64,000 nucleotides of DNA from CAMTUW01 sp947085035 (GTDB lineage: Bacteria; Actinomycetota; Coriobacteriia; Anaerosomatales; PHET01): assembly GCA_947085035.1 (NCBI GenBank), contig CAMTUW010000007.1, positions 62,001-126,000 on the forward strand, written 5' to 3'. Under the pieces are notes generated by a model. It made no database searches and was not told the DNA's origin. It was given only the letters and a program-made list of their open reading frames with translations. Each line of letters opens with the position of its first letter. Positions within the stretch are counted from its first letter, which is position 1. This document shows positions 1 through 8,415 of this stretch, piece after piece. Made by a program: the position numbers and the translations under genes.

Positions 1-189
1 CAGGGTGGACTTGCCGGCTCCGTTCTCGCCGAGCAGCGCGAGTACCTCGCCGGGGGCGACAGCGACCGAGACATCATCGTTTGCGAGTACTCCCGGAAAT
101 CGTTTGGTGATGTGTCGGAGTTCGAGGATCGGAGCTGAAGCGGGGCCCGTCTCGGGCGCGGAGCAGATCAGAGTCGCATCGGGGGCCAT
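1..189 (-). CDS. ABC transporter ATP-binding protein, N-terminal part (BMP/nucleoside-type importer)
   Basis: This is the first 63 codons of a gene that runs off the window edge. The start is an ATG at 189 with a GGAG-type ribosome site just upstream. After a short tail of about 20 residues the protein enters an ABC ATPase fold: a beta strand with LELRHITKRFPGV, then the Walker A motif GENGAGKST at about residues 54-62. The gene follows the BMP-family lipoprotein at 279-1352 by about 90 bases, in the order usual for BMP-dependent nucleoside or simple-sugar importers (lipoprotein, double ATPase, two permeases). By that family logic it would be a tandem-ATPase subunit of about 500 residues energising uptake. 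Only the first nucleotide-binding site can be seen, so substrate and full length are inference. Confidence 0.85.
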   Translation of the reverse strand, partial: MAPDATLICSAPETGPASAPILELRHITKRFPGVLANDDVSVAVAPGEVLALLGENGAGKSTL

Positions 190-278
190 CGGCACTCCAG
201 TCCGAAAGAAGTGCACGCGGCCCGACAGGAGGATGGTTCCCCCTGCCGGGCCGACGCGCGTCAGGTCATGAAGAGGTG

Positions 279-1352
279 CTACTTGGTTTCGGGAACCGTG
301 ATGGCTCCGCTCTTGATGTCATCGGTCGCCTTTTGCACAGCATCCTTGACGGCCTGCGGCATCTTGGCGTCCCAATCGTTATACGGCGCCAGACCCACGC
401 CATCTTCCGCCAGTCCGAAGACGCGGTTCTCGCCGCCCTTGAACGTGCCGTCGACCATGGCCTTGACGGTCAGGAACACCGCGTTGTCAACACGCTTCAC
501 CGCAGAGGTGAGGATGGTGTCTCCGATGTCTCCCAGGGTCAGGAACTGGTCGGCGTCGACACCGATGAAGAGCGCCTTGTTGTCCTTGCACGCCTTGGCT
601 GTCCCGTTGCCCGTGGCGCCAGCGGCGGCGAAGATGATGTCCGCGCCTCCCTCGATGAGGTTCTTGCCAGCCTCAAGACCCTTCTGCTGATCGGTGAAGG
701 TCGCAGTGTAGACGCTCTTCACAACAGCATCAGGCAGGACAGACTTCACACCGGCGATGAATCCGGCCTCGAACTTCTGGACGGGAGGAATCTCCATACC
801 GCCCACGAAACCCACGACCTTCTTGTTGTTGATCCGAGGATCGACGTCGGTCATCGTCGTGAGCTGGCCCGCCACGACGCCGGCGAGATACCCGGCCTCC
901 TGCTCCTTGAAGAGCAGACCCAACGTATTGGGCTCGGGCTTCTCGAAGAAGATGTCGATGCCCCCGAACGACACGTCGGGGAACTGCGGTGCGACCTTGA
1001 TCAGTGTGTCGGTCATGAGAAAGCCGACGGCGAAGATGGGATTGAACCCGGCGTTGGCGAGCTGGTTGATGTTGCTCTCGTAGTCGGTGGGCTCCTTGGA
1101 CTCGAGAACCTCTATCTGCACTCCGAGCTCAGACTCGGCACGCTGGAGACCCGCGTACGACATATCGTTGAACGACTTGTCGCCCAGACCACCGACGTCG
1201 GTGACCATGGCCGCCTTGATGTCAGTCTTCGGCTCCTCTGCTGCCGGCTTCTCCGGCGCAGGGGTACCCCCACAACCAACCCCAAGCGACGCAACGAGCA
1301 CGAACGCGAGGACGAGCGCGAACGACTTACTCCATTTTGACCTCACGGACAT
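279..1352 (-). CDS. BMP family lipoprotein, ABC importer substrate-binding protein
   Basis: Lipid-anchored substrate-binding protein of the BMP/PnrA family, 357 residues. These usually bind purine nucleosides outside the membrane and hand them to an ABC permease. It starts with a charged segment and a hydrophobic signal peptide ending in a lipobox-like LGVGC, with the lipidated cysteine at residue 27. A typical BMP start of the mature fold follows (AAMVTDVGGLGDKSFND), then GFLMTDTLIKVA and the GAAGATGNG segment late in the protein. The ATG is preceded by GGAGG. A promoter-like pair lies 40-70 bases upstream, so it is probably transcribed separately from xerD. The ATPase gene follows at 189. 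Nucleoside binding is inferred from the family; the ligand contacts were not checked residue by residue. Confidence 0.93.
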   Translation of the reverse strand: MSVRSKWSKSFALVLAFVLVASLGVGCGGTPAPEKPAAEEPKTDIKAAMVTDVGGLGDKSFNDMSYAGLQRAESELGVQIEVLESKEPTDYESNINQLANAGFNPIFAVGFLMTDTLIKVAPQFPDVSFGGIDIFFEKPEPNTLGLLFKEQEAGYLAGVVAGQLTTMTDVDPRINNKKVVGFVGGMEIPPVQKFEAGFIAGVKSVLPDAVVKSVYTATFTDQQKGLEAGKNLIEGGADIIFAAAGATGNGTAKACKDNKALFIGVDADQFLTLGDIGDTILTSAVKRVDNAVFLTVKAMVDGTFKGGENRVFGLAEDGVGLAPYNDWDAKMPQAVKDAVQKATDDIKSGAITVPETK

Positions 1353-1392
1353 CTCCCTCCTGATTCATGGAACGAACGGTCTGATACATCAC

Positions 1393-1421
1393 ACATTAGA
1401 ACTATGGCCTTTCATCCTCAA
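1393..1421 (-). promoter_or_regulatory. Putative sigma70-type promoter for the BMP importer
   Basis: On the minus strand a TTGAGG hexamer (1421-1416) and a TAATGT hexamer (1398-1393) are separated by exactly 17 bases, about 40 bases upstream of the lipoprotein ATG. The pair fits a housekeeping promoter (4/6 matches to TTGACA and 4/6 to TATAAT). It lies just after the xerD stop codon, which suggests the importer is a separate transcription unit. Confidence 0.45.
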
Positions 1422-1426
1422 CCCCC

Positions 1427-2347
1427 CTAGCCGGATACGGTCTGTCGCATCCGCGCGCGCGGGTGTGTCGATAAGTATTCTTCCCGAATATGACGCATGT
1501 CCACATGGGTGTAGATCTGAGTCGTGGAGATGTCTGAGTGACCCAGCATCTCCTGGAGCGCCCTGAGGTCCGCTCCGCCTTCCAGCATGTGTGTCGCGAA
1601 CGAGTGGCGCAGCGTATGCGGGTGCAGGCCTTCGAGACCCACCGAGGCGCCGTAGCGCTTCACGATCGAGAACACGGACTGCCGTGACAACCGTCCGCCT
1701 CGAGCATTGAGAAACACCGCGTCGGTGGTCCCTTTGGAGCCGGACTTGAGCAAGAAGAAGCGTCTCCCCTGCGCAAGATAGGCCGCGAGCGCGTGGCTGG
1801 CCATCCCGCCGATAGGGACGATGCGCTCCTTGCTGCCTTTGCCAAGGACCCTGAGAAGCCCTGCGTTCGCATCCACGTCGGTGGTTTCGAGAGCGGCGAG
1901 CTCGCTTGCTCGCAGGCCGCAGCCGTAAAGGACTTCCAGCACGGCTCTGTCGCGCAGGCCCGTGGGCGTTGGCGGATAGGGCTGCGACAGCAGGTCATCG
2001 GCCTGATCGATAGAGATGACGTCGGGCAGGCGCTCGGGAACCTTCGGGAGCGGCAGACGCGCGCTGGGATGGTTCTGCGTGATTCCTTCTCGTACCAAGA
2101 ACTTGTGGAACCCCTTGATGGCGGCCACCTTGCGCTCGACACTCGCCGGCGCAAGACCCCGGCGACGCAAGGTGGCCACGAACGAGGTGATGTCCTCGCG
2201 AGTGACGAGGTCCGGGGAGTCCACCCCGCGGCCGCTGAGGGCACCGCTGTACTCTCCGAGGTCACGTCGGTAGGCATCAAGGGTATGCGGACTCGCGCCG
2301 CGCTCGAGCGACAGATGCGCCAAGTACTCGTCGACGAGATTCTGCAC
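1427..2347 (-). CDS. xerD: Site-specific tyrosine recombinase XerD
   Basis: Tyrosine recombinase of 306 residues, the usual size for XerC/XerD. It resolves chromosome dimers at dif during division. The N-terminal SAM-like core-binding domain covers about residues 1-90 and the catalytic domain 105-295. All catalytic residues are present: Arg146 in GCGLRASEL, Lys170 in the beta-hairpin GKGSKER, His244 and Arg247 in HTLRHSF, His270 in LGHSDIS and the nucleophile Tyr279 in TTQIYTHV. Its start lies 9 bases after the alanine dehydrogenase stop, so the two are co-transcribed. xerD close to pyrG and the steA/steB-recN block matches actinobacterial gene order, which favours XerD over XerC. Confidence 0.95.
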   Translation of the reverse strand: MQNLVDEYLAHLSLERGASPHTLDAYRRDLGEYSGALSGRGVDSPDLVTREDITSFVATLRRRGLAPASVERKVAAIKGFHKFLVREGITQNHPSARLPLPKVPERLPDVISIDQADDLLSQPYPPTPTGLRDRAVLEVLYGCGLRASELAALETTDVDANAGLLRVLGKGSKERIVPIGGMASHALAAYLAQGRRFFLLKSGSKGTTDAVFLNARGGRLSRQSVFSIVKRYGASVGLEGLHPHTLRHSFATHMLEGGADLRALQEMLGHSDISTTQIYTHVDMRHIREEYLSTHPRARMRQTVSG

Positions 2348-2356
2348 GTGTTCCTA

Positions 2357-3472
2357 TCAGCCCATGGCTCTTTCGAGCGGCGTGTAATCAAGCCCGTGTG
2401 CTTGGGCGACCGGGCTGTAGGTGATCCGCCCGTCCAAGACGTTCACACCCTTGGCGAGCGCGGGATCATCGAGCACCGCCTGTTTCCAGCCCTTGTCGGC
2501 GATCAACAGCCCGTAGCGTAGCGTCGCATTCGTCAGAGCAAGGGTCGACGTGTTGGGCACCGCGCCAGGCATGTTCGCGACGCCGTAGTGCAACACGTCA
2601 TCGACCACGTACGTGGGATCGGCGTGCGTGGTGGGCTTCGTCGTCTCGATGCAGCCGCCCTGGTCAACCGAGACGTCGACGACGACAGCCCGGCTCTTCA
2701 TCGATGGCAGCATCTGGCGAGTCACGAGGTACGGCGTCTTGGCGCCCGGCAACAGAACCGCTCCGATGACCAGATCCGCCTCGGTCACGATCTGCTCGAT
2801 GTTGTGCTTGGAGGAGAACAACGTACGGATCCGGTTGCCCCAGATCTCGTCGAGATAACGCAGACGATCGAGGTTCACGTCCATGATCGTCACGTCCGCG
2901 CCCATGCCCATCGCGACATAGGTGGCGCTCGTACCAACCACCCCGCCGCCGAGCACCACGACCTTCGCGGGCAGCACGCCTGGGACGCCGCCCATGAGCA
3001 CGCCGCGACCGCCGTTGGGCTTTTGCAGATAGGCAGCCCCGACCTGCGCCGCCATGCGTCCGGCAACCTCTGACATGGGGGCCAACAGCGGCAGTGAGCG
3101 ATTCGGCAACTCCACCGTCTCGTACGCGATACACACGGCTCCGGAATTCATGAGCCCCTGCGTCTGAGGCAGGTCCGGTGCGAGGTGGAGGAACGTGTAG
3201 AGGATCTGTCCCTGGCGAAGCATCGCGATCTCTGCCGCCTGCGGCTCTTTGACCTTGACGATCATGTCGGCACGGGAGAACACCTCTGCGGCGGTGTCGA
3301 CCAGTTCAGCGCCTGCTGCGAGATACTCGGCATCCGTGAAGGAGGACCCGGCACCGGCTGACTTCTCGACCACAGCGGCGTGGCCATGCGCGACGAACTC
3401 CTTGACACCTGCTGGCGTGAGACCCACGCGGAACTCATTGTTCTTGATCTCTTTCGGGACTCCGATGATCAC
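2357..3472 (-). CDS. ald: Alanine dehydrogenase
   Basis: NAD-dependent L-alanine dehydrogenase, interconverting alanine with pyruvate and ammonia. I place the start at a GTG (3472) because AGGAGG lies 10 bases upstream and this gives the family-typical N-terminus MIIGVPKEIKNNEFRVGL and 371 residues. An in-frame ATG further up would add a 54-residue tail unlike the family. Key residues are in place: Arg15, Lys75 in VKVKEP, catalytic His96 in FLHLAPD, and the NAD-binding glycine loop GGGVVG at 175-180. The gene sits between the DUF3866 gene (58-base gap) and xerD (9-base gap). The role in alanine catabolism or in ammonia assimilation cannot be told from sequence. Confidence 0.95.
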   Translation of the reverse strand: MIIGVPKEIKNNEFRVGLTPAGVKEFVAHGHAAVVEKSAGAGSSFTDAEYLAAGAELVDTAAEVFSRADMIVKVKEPQAAEIAMLRQGQILYTFLHLAPDLPQTQGLMNSGAVCIAYETVELPNRSLPLLAPMSEVAGRMAAQVGAAYLQKPNGGRGVLMGGVPGVLPAKVVVLGGGVVGTSATYVAMGMGADVTIMDVNLDRLRYLDEIWGNRIRTLFSSKHNIEQIVTEADLVIGAVLLPGAKTPYLVTRQMLPSMKSRAVVVDVSVDQGGCIETTKPTTHADPTYVVDDVLHYGVANMPGAVPNTSTLALTNATLRYGLLIADKGWKQAVLDDPALAKGVNVLDGRITYSPVAQAHGLDYTPLERAMG

Positions 3473-3530
3473 GATGTTGAAACCTCCTCGGTACGGTTGC
3501 TTGCCTGTCGGTGAGCCTGCATGGCTCGTC

Positions 3531-4616
3531 TCACTGGCTGTCGGCGACCATCGCCGCCGCGATCTCACCTGCAGCGAACGCCGCTGCGAAGAACGCCGGA
3601 TCGTCGGAGAACCCGCGACCCATCGTCGTGACACTCACGCCTCTCATAGGCGGAGGGGGAAGCCGTCCCGCCTGCGCCTGAACCCTCATGTGCACACTCC
3701 ATATCCCCGCTGATTCCAATGCGGAGTCGACGACATCCATGTACTCCTGCGGCAGACTGGGCACTGGAACACGGGCGGATGCCAAAGCGATACGGGCGAG
3801 CGCCGTGATCGTATGATGACTCACGCCGCGATGACGGGGCCTCTCGTCCGCGAACGAGAGCCTCATGCATGCGACGGGTCTGCCGTCGAGGGCCGCAGCG
3901 GCGTTGATGTGTTCGCCCTGGGCGACACCACCATGTCCGAACGGGGTGGCCGTGCCCACTACTCCCGGTCCGATAGCGACAACGGCGACGTCGGCGCCGA
4001 CGACATGACGTGCCGCGAGCAGCCCTGAATGCAGATTCACGGACTCGCAGTCACCGCCGAAAGACTGGCCGCAGCTGATCGTCGCATCCACCAACCCTGC
4101 AGCCCGCGCTTCTCGCATGACCCCTGACAGAGGCAGGGCCAGCGCCGCTTGATCGGTCATGCAGTAGGCGACCTTCAAGTTCGGGTCAGCCTGCTTGATC
4201 GCAGCGGACACGAGTGGGACTTGGCTGTGAAGGCCGCAGCACACGACGGGCATGCCCGACAACGACTCCGCGCTGCGCATGGTCTCGTGGTGGGGTGATT
4301 CCGGCGACTCGACCGAGACGACGTCGGTCTGAAGTGGCGAGTACCTGAGCTTCATGATGTGCCCGCCGCTCGCCCGGTCGAGCATCACGCCGCCGAGATC
4401 ACCGCGCGCAACGACGTAGTGGGCTCCGCCCGTACCGAGCGAGAGGTCCACGGCCGTGGTGTTCACGAGAACACGCTCGCCCGCTTGACACTCCCCCGCC
4501 AGCTGCGGATACGCGATGGCGATCGCCCGGGAGCCGTCGTCGGTATCGATCTCGAGATGCTGGATGCCGGGGGCTTCATCCCGGATGGCTCTGACGGTTC
4601 CCCACACGAGTCTCAT
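3531..4616 (-). CDS. DUF3866 family protein
   Basis: A 361-residue protein that I recognise as the DUF3866 family of Actinobacteria and some Firmicutes; its function is unknown. The start ATG at 4616 is one base after the stop of the M20 peptidase gene, so translation is probably coupled; an upstream in-frame start would add 29 unrelated residues. The N-terminal 60-80 residues look like a small beta domain. The rest is a mixed alpha/beta fold with conserved-looking runs such as VVCCGLHSQVP, CGQSFGGDCESVN and GPGVVGTATPFGHGG. No signal peptide or membrane span is visible. Association with M20 peptidase, pyrG and xerD is the main clue to its context. Confidence 0.85.
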   Translation of the reverse strand: MRLVWGTVRAIRDEAPGIQHLEIDTDDGSRAIAIAYPQLAGECQAGERVLVNTTAVDLSLGTGGAHYVVARGDLGGVMLDRASGGHIMKLRYSPLQTDVVSVESPESPHHETMRSAESLSGMPVVCCGLHSQVPLVSAAIKQADPNLKVAYCMTDQAALALPLSGVMREARAAGLVDATISCGQSFGGDCESVNLHSGLLAARHVVGADVAVVAIGPGVVGTATPFGHGGVAQGEHINAAAALDGRPVACMRLSFADERPRHRGVSHHTITALARIALASARVPVPSLPQEYMDVVDSALESAGIWSVHMRVQAQAGRLPPPPMRGVSVTTMGRGFSDDPAFFAAAFAAGEIAAAMVADSQ

Positions 4617-4617
4617 G

Positions 4618-5745
4618 TCACACCGCGCCGATGGCGAGACGACGCGCCACGCTGACGCACAACCTGGTGAGCGCCCCCAGATCATCGACGGCGATGCTCT
4701 CATCTGTGCCGTGGACGCCGCTCATTCCGCAGGACAGTGCCACGGTGGGCACACCCAGTGCCGCGATCACGTTGGCATCTGAGCCTCCACCTGTCGAGAA
4801 CGTGCGCGCTTCGAGACCCTCGTTCACACACGCTTGCCTGACGAGATCGACGATCGGCGCTTCCTCGGACAACCTGAAACCCGCGTACTCCCGCTTCCAT
4901 GTGATGTCGACCGCACCGCCAGCCTTTGCCGCTGCGGTCCGCATGCACAGGTCCATGGATGCGCGGAGGTCTTCGACTCGCTCGGCGTCCAAAGATCTGC
5001 ACTCACCGGTCACATCGACCTGTGCCGCAATCACGTTGGTGGCCGTCCCTCCGTGCACGGTTCCCACGTTGGCGGTGGAGTCAGCGTCCACGCGACCCAT
5101 GGTCATGCCCGATATCGCTTCGGTGGCCATCGCGATCGCGGAGATCCCGTCCTCGGGCCGCACTCCCGCATGAGCCGCTCGACCGATGAACCGGGCGAAG
5201 AAGGTGTAGTGCGTCGGGGCGGCGATCACGATGCCGCCTGGGGCGCCGTCAGCGTCCAAGACGAGACACAGATCCGCTCGAAGGGTCTCGGGGGCGAGTT
5301 CCTTGGCCCCGGTCAGACCGACCTCCTCTTGCACCGTGAAGACGCAACGCACCGAAGGATAGAGCTGGTCGCCCTCTCTCAGACGGCGAACGCACTCGAT
5401 CGCGGCGGCCAACCCGACCTTGTCGTCAGCTCCGAGAATCGTGTCACCCGACGAGTACACGACCCCGTCGCGGATGACAGGGTCGACCCCCTTGCACGGC
5501 TCAACGCAGTCCAAGTGAGCAGAGAGCAGCAGCACGCCCGGTGCCGTGCCCGGAAGGTACGCGATCAGGTTCCCTGTATCAGAGCCCGTTACCTGAGAGG
5601 ACTCGTCGAAGAACACCTCGCAGCCCTGCGCTTCGAGCGCCGCCGCGCAGTACTGCGCACACGCCGCCTCCTCGCCCGGAGGGCTGTCTATCCGCACCAG
5701 ATCGAGAAAAGTCTCAAGTAGCCGCCCGTCAGGAGAGTCGGTCAC
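4618..5745 (-). CDS. M20/M25/M40 family metallopeptidase (PepT-like)
   Basis: Zinc-dependent exopeptidase of 375 residues in the M20 family, closest by eye to tripeptidase T-like and YqjE proteins. The dinuclear metal site is visible: His77 and Asp79 in SAHLDC, Asp107 in GADDKVG, the catalytic Glu140 followed by Glu141 in QEEVG, and an Asp in VLDADG. A dimerisation lid domain follows (THYTFFARFIGRAAHAG). It probably trims small peptides in the cytoplasm. The ATG lies six bases after the pyrG stop and its own stop is one base from the DUF3866 start, so it lies in the middle of an operon. Exact substrate is unknown. Confidence 0.9.
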   Translation of the reverse strand: MTDSPDGRLLETFLDLVRIDSPPGEEAACAQYCAAALEAQGCEVFFDESSQVTGSDTGNLIAYLPGTAPGVLLLSAHLDCVEPCKGVDPVIRDGVVYSSGDTILGADDKVGLAAAIECVRRLREGDQLYPSVRCVFTVQEEVGLTGAKELAPETLRADLCLVLDADGAPGGIVIAAPTHYTFFARFIGRAAHAGVRPEDGISAIAMATEAISGMTMGRVDADSTANVGTVHGGTATNVIAAQVDVTGECRSLDAERVEDLRASMDLCMRTAAAKAGGAVDITWKREYAGFRLSEEAPIVDLVRQACVNEGLEARTFSTGGGSDANVIAALGVPTVALSCGMSGVHGTDESIAVDDLGALTRLCVSVARRLAIGAV

Positions 5746-5751
5746 GCGTGC

Positions 5752-7365
5752 CTACTTCCCTCGAGTTCGCTTGCGGGTGATCGCCGCACCGACGAAATCC
5801 CTGAACAGCGGTGCCGGACGTGTCGGGCGACTCTTGAACTCCGGGTGACCTTGATTGCCAACGAACCAGGGATGGTCGGGAAGCTCGATCATCTCGACGA
5901 GTCGACCGTCGGGGCTGACGCCTGAGATCACGAGTCCCGCCTCGACCAGTCGCTCACGGTAGGCGTTGTTCACCTCATAGCGGTGCCGGTGCCTCTCATA
6001 GATCACGTCTTCGCCGTAGACGCTCCAGCCCCTGGTGCCCGGGGTCACAGTACAGGGGTACGCGCCGAGGCGCATGGTCCCACCCATGTCGTCGATTCCG
6101 TGCTGGTCACGCATGAGATCGATCACCGGATGCTCGGTCACGGGGTCGAACTCCGATGAGTTCGCACCCGGAAGGCCGACGACATGCCGCGCGAACTCGG
6201 CGACCGCGACCTGCATACCCAGACATATGCCGAAGAACGGCACGTCGTTCTCGCGAGCGAAACGCGCTGCTCGTATCTTGCCCTCGATGCCCCTGATGCC
6301 GAAGCCGCCGGGGACGAGGATGCCGTCCATCTCGGAGAGGACCTGATCGACCTCTTCCGGAGTGAGCGACTCGGCATCGACCCATTCGACCCTCACCTTG
6401 TGGTCATGGTGGATACCCGCATGATCGAGTGCCTCTGTCACCGACAGGTACGCGTCGGGAAGAGCGACGTACTTGCCCACGAGCGCGATCTTGACCTCGT
6501 CGGCAAGCGAGGCCGAGTGGTTCACGAACGCATCCCACTCGGTCATGTCCGGATCGCCGCATTCGAGCTCCAGGCGCTCTATCACCATCTCGTCCAGCGC
6601 CTGTGCCTTGAGATTCCCCGGCACGTCATAGATCGAGCGGGCGTCGATAGCCGAGACGACCGCGTTCGGATCGACATCGCAGAAAAGCGCGATCTTGCGC
6701 CGGATACCCACGTCGATGGGGCGGTCGGCTCGACAGACGATGAAGTCGGGGGTGATACCGATGGAGCGCAGCTCCTTGACCGAGTGTTGCGTCGGTTTCG
6801 TCTTGAGTTCGCCGGAAGCGGCGATCCAAGGAACGAGCGTCACGTGGATGTAGCAGGTGTTTCGATAACCCACGTCCTTGCGGAACTGTCGAACCGCCTC
6901 GAGGAACGGCAGCGACTCGATGTCGCCCACCGTTCCCCCGACCTCGGTGATGATGACGTCGGGCTGCGCGTGCTCCGCAAGACGGGTGATCCGCTCTTTG
7001 ATCTCGTTCGTCATGTGTGGAATGACCTGTACGGTCCCTCCCAGAAACTCACCCCTGCGCTCCCTGCCGATCAGTGTCTGGTAGACGGAGCCGGCCGTGA
7101 CGCTGCAGTCGCGGGTGAGTGACTCGTCCACGAAGCGCTCGTAGTGCCCCAGATCGAGGTCGGTCTCGGCACCGTCGTCTGTCACGAAGACCTCGCCGTG
7201 TTGAAACGGGCTCATCGTCCCGGGATCGACGTTCAGGTACGGGTCGAGCTTCTGGATCGTGACCTTCAGCCCGCGCGCTTTGAGCAGGCGGCCGAGGGAT
7301 GCGGCCGTGATTCCCTTGCCGAGCGATGACACCACGCCGCCTGTCACGAAGATATGTTTGGTCAT
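5752..7365 (-). CDS. pyrG: CTP synthase
   Basis: Makes CTP from UTP using glutamine and ATP. 537 residues from the ATG at 7365, chosen because it yields the invariant N-terminus MTKHIFVTGGVVSSLGKG and has GGGAG upstream; an ATG 39 bases further up is in frame but gives an extra tail. The synthetase domain covers about 1-265 and the class I glutamine amidotransferase domain 285-530, with nucleophile Cys in FFGICLGMQ and the His/Glu pair in NQGHPEFKSRP. pyrG next to xerD and near steA/steB is the actinobacterial arrangement. The 105-base leader holds two small hairpins but no clear attenuator. Confidence 0.97.
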   Translation of the reverse strand: MTKHIFVTGGVVSSLGKGITAASLGRLLKARGLKVTIQKLDPYLNVDPGTMSPFQHGEVFVTDDGAETDLDLGHYERFVDESLTRDCSVTAGSVYQTLIGRERRGEFLGGTVQVIPHMTNEIKERITRLAEHAQPDVIITEVGGTVGDIESLPFLEAVRQFRKDVGYRNTCYIHVTLVPWIAASGELKTKPTQHSVKELRSIGITPDFIVCRADRPIDVGIRRKIALFCDVDPNAVVSAIDARSIYDVPGNLKAQALDEMVIERLELECGDPDMTEWDAFVNHSASLADEVKIALVGKYVALPDAYLSVTEALDHAGIHHDHKVRVEWVDAESLTPEEVDQVLSEMDGILVPGGFGIRGIEGKIRAARFARENDVPFFGICLGMQVAVAEFARHVVGLPGANSSEFDPVTEHPVIDLMRDQHGIDDMGGTMRLGAYPCTVTPGTRGWSVYGEDVIYERHRHRYEVNNAYRERLVEAGLVISGVSPDGRLVEMIELPDHPWFVGNQGHPEFKSRPTRPAPLFRDFVGAAITRKRTRGK

Positions 7366-7410
7366 GTGCCGTTTACTCCCCTTCTCGCGGCTGTTCTGCC
7401 GCATACCCCG

Positions 7411-7440
7411 ATTCTACTCGGGACGAGCGCTTCGAGTCAG
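7411..7440 (-). promoter_or_regulatory. Possible promoter in the pyrG leader
   Basis: The 105-base gap between the MraY-like gene and pyrG contains CTGACT (7440-7435) and TAGAAT (7416-7411) on the minus strand with an 18-base spacer, a moderate match to a housekeeping promoter. Right after it come two small inverted repeats, CCCGA/TCGGG (which overlaps the -10) and GCGGC/GCCGC, before the ribosome site. The reiterative-transcription start known for Bacillus pyrG is not obvious here. Confidence 0.3.
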
Positions 7441-7470
7441 TCTTTTGATCCACGACTTCCGCGTGCAGGC

Positions 7471-8415
7471 TCAGTCGGCTCGCCGACCCAGCGAGTCAAT
7501 CCAGCGCAGCACGAAGTTGCTCTCGATGACTCGCGAAAACGACACCTTCTCGCTTGCGAGGTTGAGTGCGAAGACAAATACCACGTAGGCAACGAGCCCG
7601 GAAAACGTCAACCCAGCGATTATGAACAGGCCCGCAACCGCTCCCATCGGATTCGCTCCGGCATCTCCAAGCATCCCCAGCTCACCGAGATCATAGTGCC
7701 ACACGGCTATGACAGGCCCGATCAGGAACAGCCCCAACGCCAGTGCGGTGACGGCCGTGTCCACATCGATGACACCGGAGGCCGACCCCGAAACGAGGAG
7801 GAAGCCCGACGAGACGACTCCGAGGGCGGCGAGCAGCAGGTAGGACTTCAGCGCACGCCCGGGGCGCAGGTCCATCAGATTCACGAGATTGGAGGACAAG
7901 GCGATCGCGGCCCCGGCCAGTGCGACTCCCGCGATGCCGCGCACGGAACCCAGCGTCTCAGACCCCGCAGCCCACGGCGCGACGCGCGAGACGCCAACTG
8001 CGGCAACAAGGCTTGCCACACCCACCGACAAGAGCTTCAGTCCCCCGGTCGTCAGTCGTCCCCTGATCATGGCCTTCAAGTGCCCCCGAAAACCCTTGGA
8101 CGCACTCGATCCGTACGCATCGTCGAACATGCCCGCAGCGAACGCCACGAGAGCCAGCGGAGCTCCAACCCAGAGCACCGTCCAACCCGAACCCACTCGC
8201 AAGCCCGAGAACAGGGAGCCGATCACGATCACGCTCACCGACCACGCGAGCCACGCAACGCCGAGGACGCGTACCACTGCACGCCCACGAAAGTTGACGA
8301 CCATCGCGGTTTCGTCGTCGCTGAGCACAGGCACCAGGGTCCGCACGACCGCCCATGGGATGAGGACGCCGAAGGCGAGAGCCCCCAGAAGCGTCAGCGC
8401 ATGACCGCCGTTCAT
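7471..8415 (-). CDS. Divergent MraY/WecA-family phospho-sugar transferase (glycosyltransferase family 4)
   Basis: Polytopic membrane protein of 314 residues with about 10 hydrophobic spans, related to enzymes that move a sugar-1-phosphate from a UDP-sugar to undecaprenyl phosphate. Three family landmarks are visible but altered: an acidic motif in MFDDAYGS (like the DDxxK motif), NLVNLMDLRPGRALK where MraY has NxxNxTDGxDGL, and LGDAGANPMG where MraY has GDxGSLxLG. The start ATG at 8415 overlaps the stop of the upstream gene (ATGA), so I reject a longer reading frame that would add 87 residues antisense-like to that gene. The neighbours (phosphatase-like membrane protein, MurJ, GT2) suggest a role in building an envelope polymer. 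Substrate is unknown. Confidence 0.8.
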   Translation of the reverse strand: MNGGHALTLLGALAFGVLIPWAVVRTLVPVLSDDETAMVVNFRGRAVVRVLGVAWLAWSVSVIVIGSLFSGLRVGSGWTVLWVGAPLALVAFAAGMFDDAYGSSASKGFRGHLKAMIRGRLTTGGLKLLSVGVASLVAAVGVSRVAPWAAGSETLGSVRGIAGVALAGAAIALSSNLVNLMDLRPGRALKSYLLLAALGVVSSGFLLVSGSASGVIDVDTAVTALALGLFLIGPVIAVWHYDLGELGMLGDAGANPMGAVAGLFIIAGLTFSGLVAYVVFVFALNLASEKVSFSRVIESNFVLRWIDSLGRRAD